64,000 bases of DNA, from assembly GCA_004194705.1 (NCBI GenBank), contig SADC01000842.1, positions 186,001-250,000 of the forward strand. The letters are read 5' to 3'. Shown piece after piece: positions 62,479 through 64,000 of this stretch. The stretch is from Ditylenchus dipsaci (lineage: Eukaryota > Nematoda > Chromadorea > Rhabditida > Anguinidae). The position numbers were made by a program, and so were the translations under genes. How positions within the stretch are numbered: the first letter of the stretch is position 1; each line of letters starts with the position of its first letter. A model generated the notes under the pieces. That model worked only from the letters and a program-made list of their open reading frames with translations, had not been told where the DNA came from and did no database searches.

Positions 62479-62937
62479 ACCGTATTCCTTGAACTACCCA
62501 CTCCCTATAACTCCACCTTATATGGACTTATTCTCAGCACAGGAAAAATACATCGTGTTTCAAGAAATCTGCAGGATTTGAAATGGCTGTAACCTTTTTT
62601 CTAGATTGAATTTCTGTTTTCGCTGATCCTTTTTCTTGACGGGCAATTTCGTTAAGTGTAAAATCTCAAAAATACGATTTTCGCATAGTCCCCTTGTGGT
62701 TTCAGCCATCTAGGCGCCACAACAGACCAGGACGCGACCAGCGAAAATCGTATTTTCGACATTTTAGAATTAACGAAATTGCCCGTTAAGAGAAAACGAT
62801 TAGCGAAAACAGGATTCAAAATTCGATCCAGAAAAAAGTTATAGCCATTTCAAATCTTGCGGATTTTTGGAACACCCTGTATTCAATATTCACTCACCGT
62901 GGGAATGAATAGAGGAAATAAAAACGGTGTTCTGCTA
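62479..62937. mobile_element. CCGTATTT-family MITE split by a palindrome
   Basis: Left piece 62479-62549 begins CCGTATTCCTTGAACTACCC. Right piece 62882-62937 ends AATAGAGGAAATAAAAACGG. Together they make one short family member around the element at 62551-62880. Confidence 0.6.
62551..62880. mobile_element. 330-bp palindromic element with ACAGGGTGTTCC-type ends
   Basis: Right end, read on the minus strand, CAGGGTGTTCCAAAAATCCG; left end CATCGTGTTTCAAGAAATCT. Arms share GATTTGAAATGGCT, GAATTT...CTGTTTTCGCT and AATTTCGTTAA. It is flanked by TA. Tc1/mariner-type MITE likely. Confidence 0.75.
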
Positions 62938-63215
62938 ATCGACATGGATAACAAAAAATTATTGTTACTCTCACTGTAAAAACATACTGTTTATAAAATA
63001 AGAGTTTTTTTATAAAATTTACAGCAAAACAAAATTATCAACCCGGCGCCGCTGTCATGAGCGCGGCGCGCTGGGACCTTTTCACAGAAGAGGTCGACGC
63101 CGGCGCTGGCGCTGGAGCTAAAATTTTTAAGGGGGCGCTCGGCGCCGGCGCTGGTGTCTTTTCAGAAAGGTGGCGCCGGCGCCGATCTCGGCGCTGGAGC
63201 AACAATGGTTGTGAA

Positions 63216-64000
63216 TGACCATATTTGCAAAATTTACTAAAACCCCAAAATTCTCAAAAAAGTCCAGGATTCCAAAAATTTACGGGATTTTAGTAAGTTT
63301 TACAAATATGGTCATTTACAACTTATGCCAAAGTGTAGCCCTTTTCTCTGGCATCAATTTGAAAGTTAACTTCTGAATGGAATATCATGAAATTACTTAG
63401 AAAAAAAAAAAGCATTCTCTCATACAACAGTTATTTTGAAGCAATTATCTTGGTGTGCAAATTGTGTGTCGCAAAATATGTTGTTTGTAATCATCTATTG
63501 CAAAATCTCATTGCTCTAGGTTTGCCATGCCATAAAAGCATTCATAGACAGCAGAATTACTTGTTCATTCAAAACTAATTTAATAAAAATCCATCTGTGG
63601 CAAAGGAGTCAATTGTGCATTTGCATCTATTCACTAGTAGCAGAAGAAACAGATCAAAAGTTTTTACTCGCCAAGAAAGTGAAATCTCAGTGTATTCAGT
63701 TTCTGTGTGTCTCTCACATGTAGCTGGACCCAGTCCTTTCATCTATTAATTCTGTCGAGATGCTTGACTTGTTGCTCTATTATGCTAATGAGATTTCTCT
63801 TCTCTAACCTTGAGTAAGCAGCAATTGCCATGTGCTGCTGAGCTAGTTAGCACTCAAAATTAGATTTAAAAAACATTGAATAATGTATTAGTATTAAAAT
63901 TGCTAATTTTTCCCCATCACTAGTGTATTTACATACACTATCACTATCCCCATTTGCAAATGACCATCAAAATAAAGAAAACCCAACGAAAGCCATACAC
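63216..64000. other. Right edge, no gene recognised
   Basis: After the hAT-like element there is a short dyad (TTTGCAAAATTTACTAAA / TTTTAGTAAGTTTTACAAAT) at 63230-63315, then sequence of slightly higher complexity to the edge. A 63-codon frame at 63387-63578 has no homology. No supported CDS. Confidence 0.35.

Larger units (their letters stand above)
62173..63207. mobile_element. hAT-like element with GGCGCC-rich ends and nested MITEs
   Basis: 1035 bp. Ends are CATTGTTGTTCCGGCGCC and GGCGCTGGAGCAACAATG. The flanks GTTGTAAA (62165-62172) and GTTGTGAA (63208-63215) match at seven of eight positions. Both terminal regions are dense in GGCGCC and GGCGCTG in an AT-rich setting. It is interrupted by a CCGTATT-type MITE that is itself interrupted by a palindrome. 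Confidence 0.75.

Overview
The window looks like nuclear DNA of a nematode. The sequence is AT-rich and unmethylated-looking. Introns are often only 35-60 bp and end in TTTCAG or TTTTAG. Nine multi-exon genes can be read by joining exons across such introns. Three of them point to nematodes: a divergent serpentine chemoreceptor, a nematode-style F-box protein, and a TTP-type tandem CCCH protein. I cannot name the genus.

Layout of genes. 4.9-8.2 kb (+) is an extracellular protein with PAN/Apple and thrombospondin type-1 modules. 8.3-11.3 kb (-) is NUP43 (NPP-23), whose 3' end converges on the first gene. 11.6-14.3 kb (+) is MBOAT7/LPIAT1, divergent from NUP43 across about 276 bp. 16.0-17.1 kb (-) is a small gene that I read as a PRAS40/Lobe-like mTORC1 substrate, because a TOS-like motif, an SLPV motif and an Akt-type RxRxxT site occur in the PRAS40 order. 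22.4-27.1 kb (+) is the chemoreceptor, with a 3.2 kb intron filled by transposons. 28.5-31.7 kb (-) is the F-box gene. 35.6-40.0 kb (-) is a salt-inducible kinase (SIK/KIN-29 type) with UBA region and a long Gln/Ser-rich tail. 43.4-50.2 kb (-) is a single-pass membrane protein with signal peptide, CUB, LDLa, membrane segment and Pro/Gln-rich tail, the MIG-13 layout. 52.3-53.2 kb (-) is the CCCH protein. I could not place a convincing gene from 53.7 to 64 kb. The SIK and the PRAS40-like gene could both act in nutrient and LKB1/Akt/TOR signalling, but nothing links them except proximity.

The rest is mostly small DNA transposons and foldbacks. They include pogo-like palindromes with CAGTCGACTCTCGAT ends and TA duplications, a 230-250 bp family with CCGTATTT ends, and hAT-like elements with 8-bp duplications. 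A 1.7 kb element carries perfect 9-bp duplications and iterated TTTGCTAAG. GC-rich foldbacks and inverted pairs of tRNA-like heads are also present. Two loci are nested insertions three levels deep. A Merlin/ISXO2-type transposase fragment lies in an intron of the CUB gene.

One caution applies to almost every gene. The reading frame is broken by single missing bases, often in short C, G or T runs, while protein similarity continues in the next frame. Because this happens in unrelated genes, consensus error is the simplest explanation. All protein readings here are reconstructions, and exon ends are inferred from GT/AG and frame rather than from transcripts.
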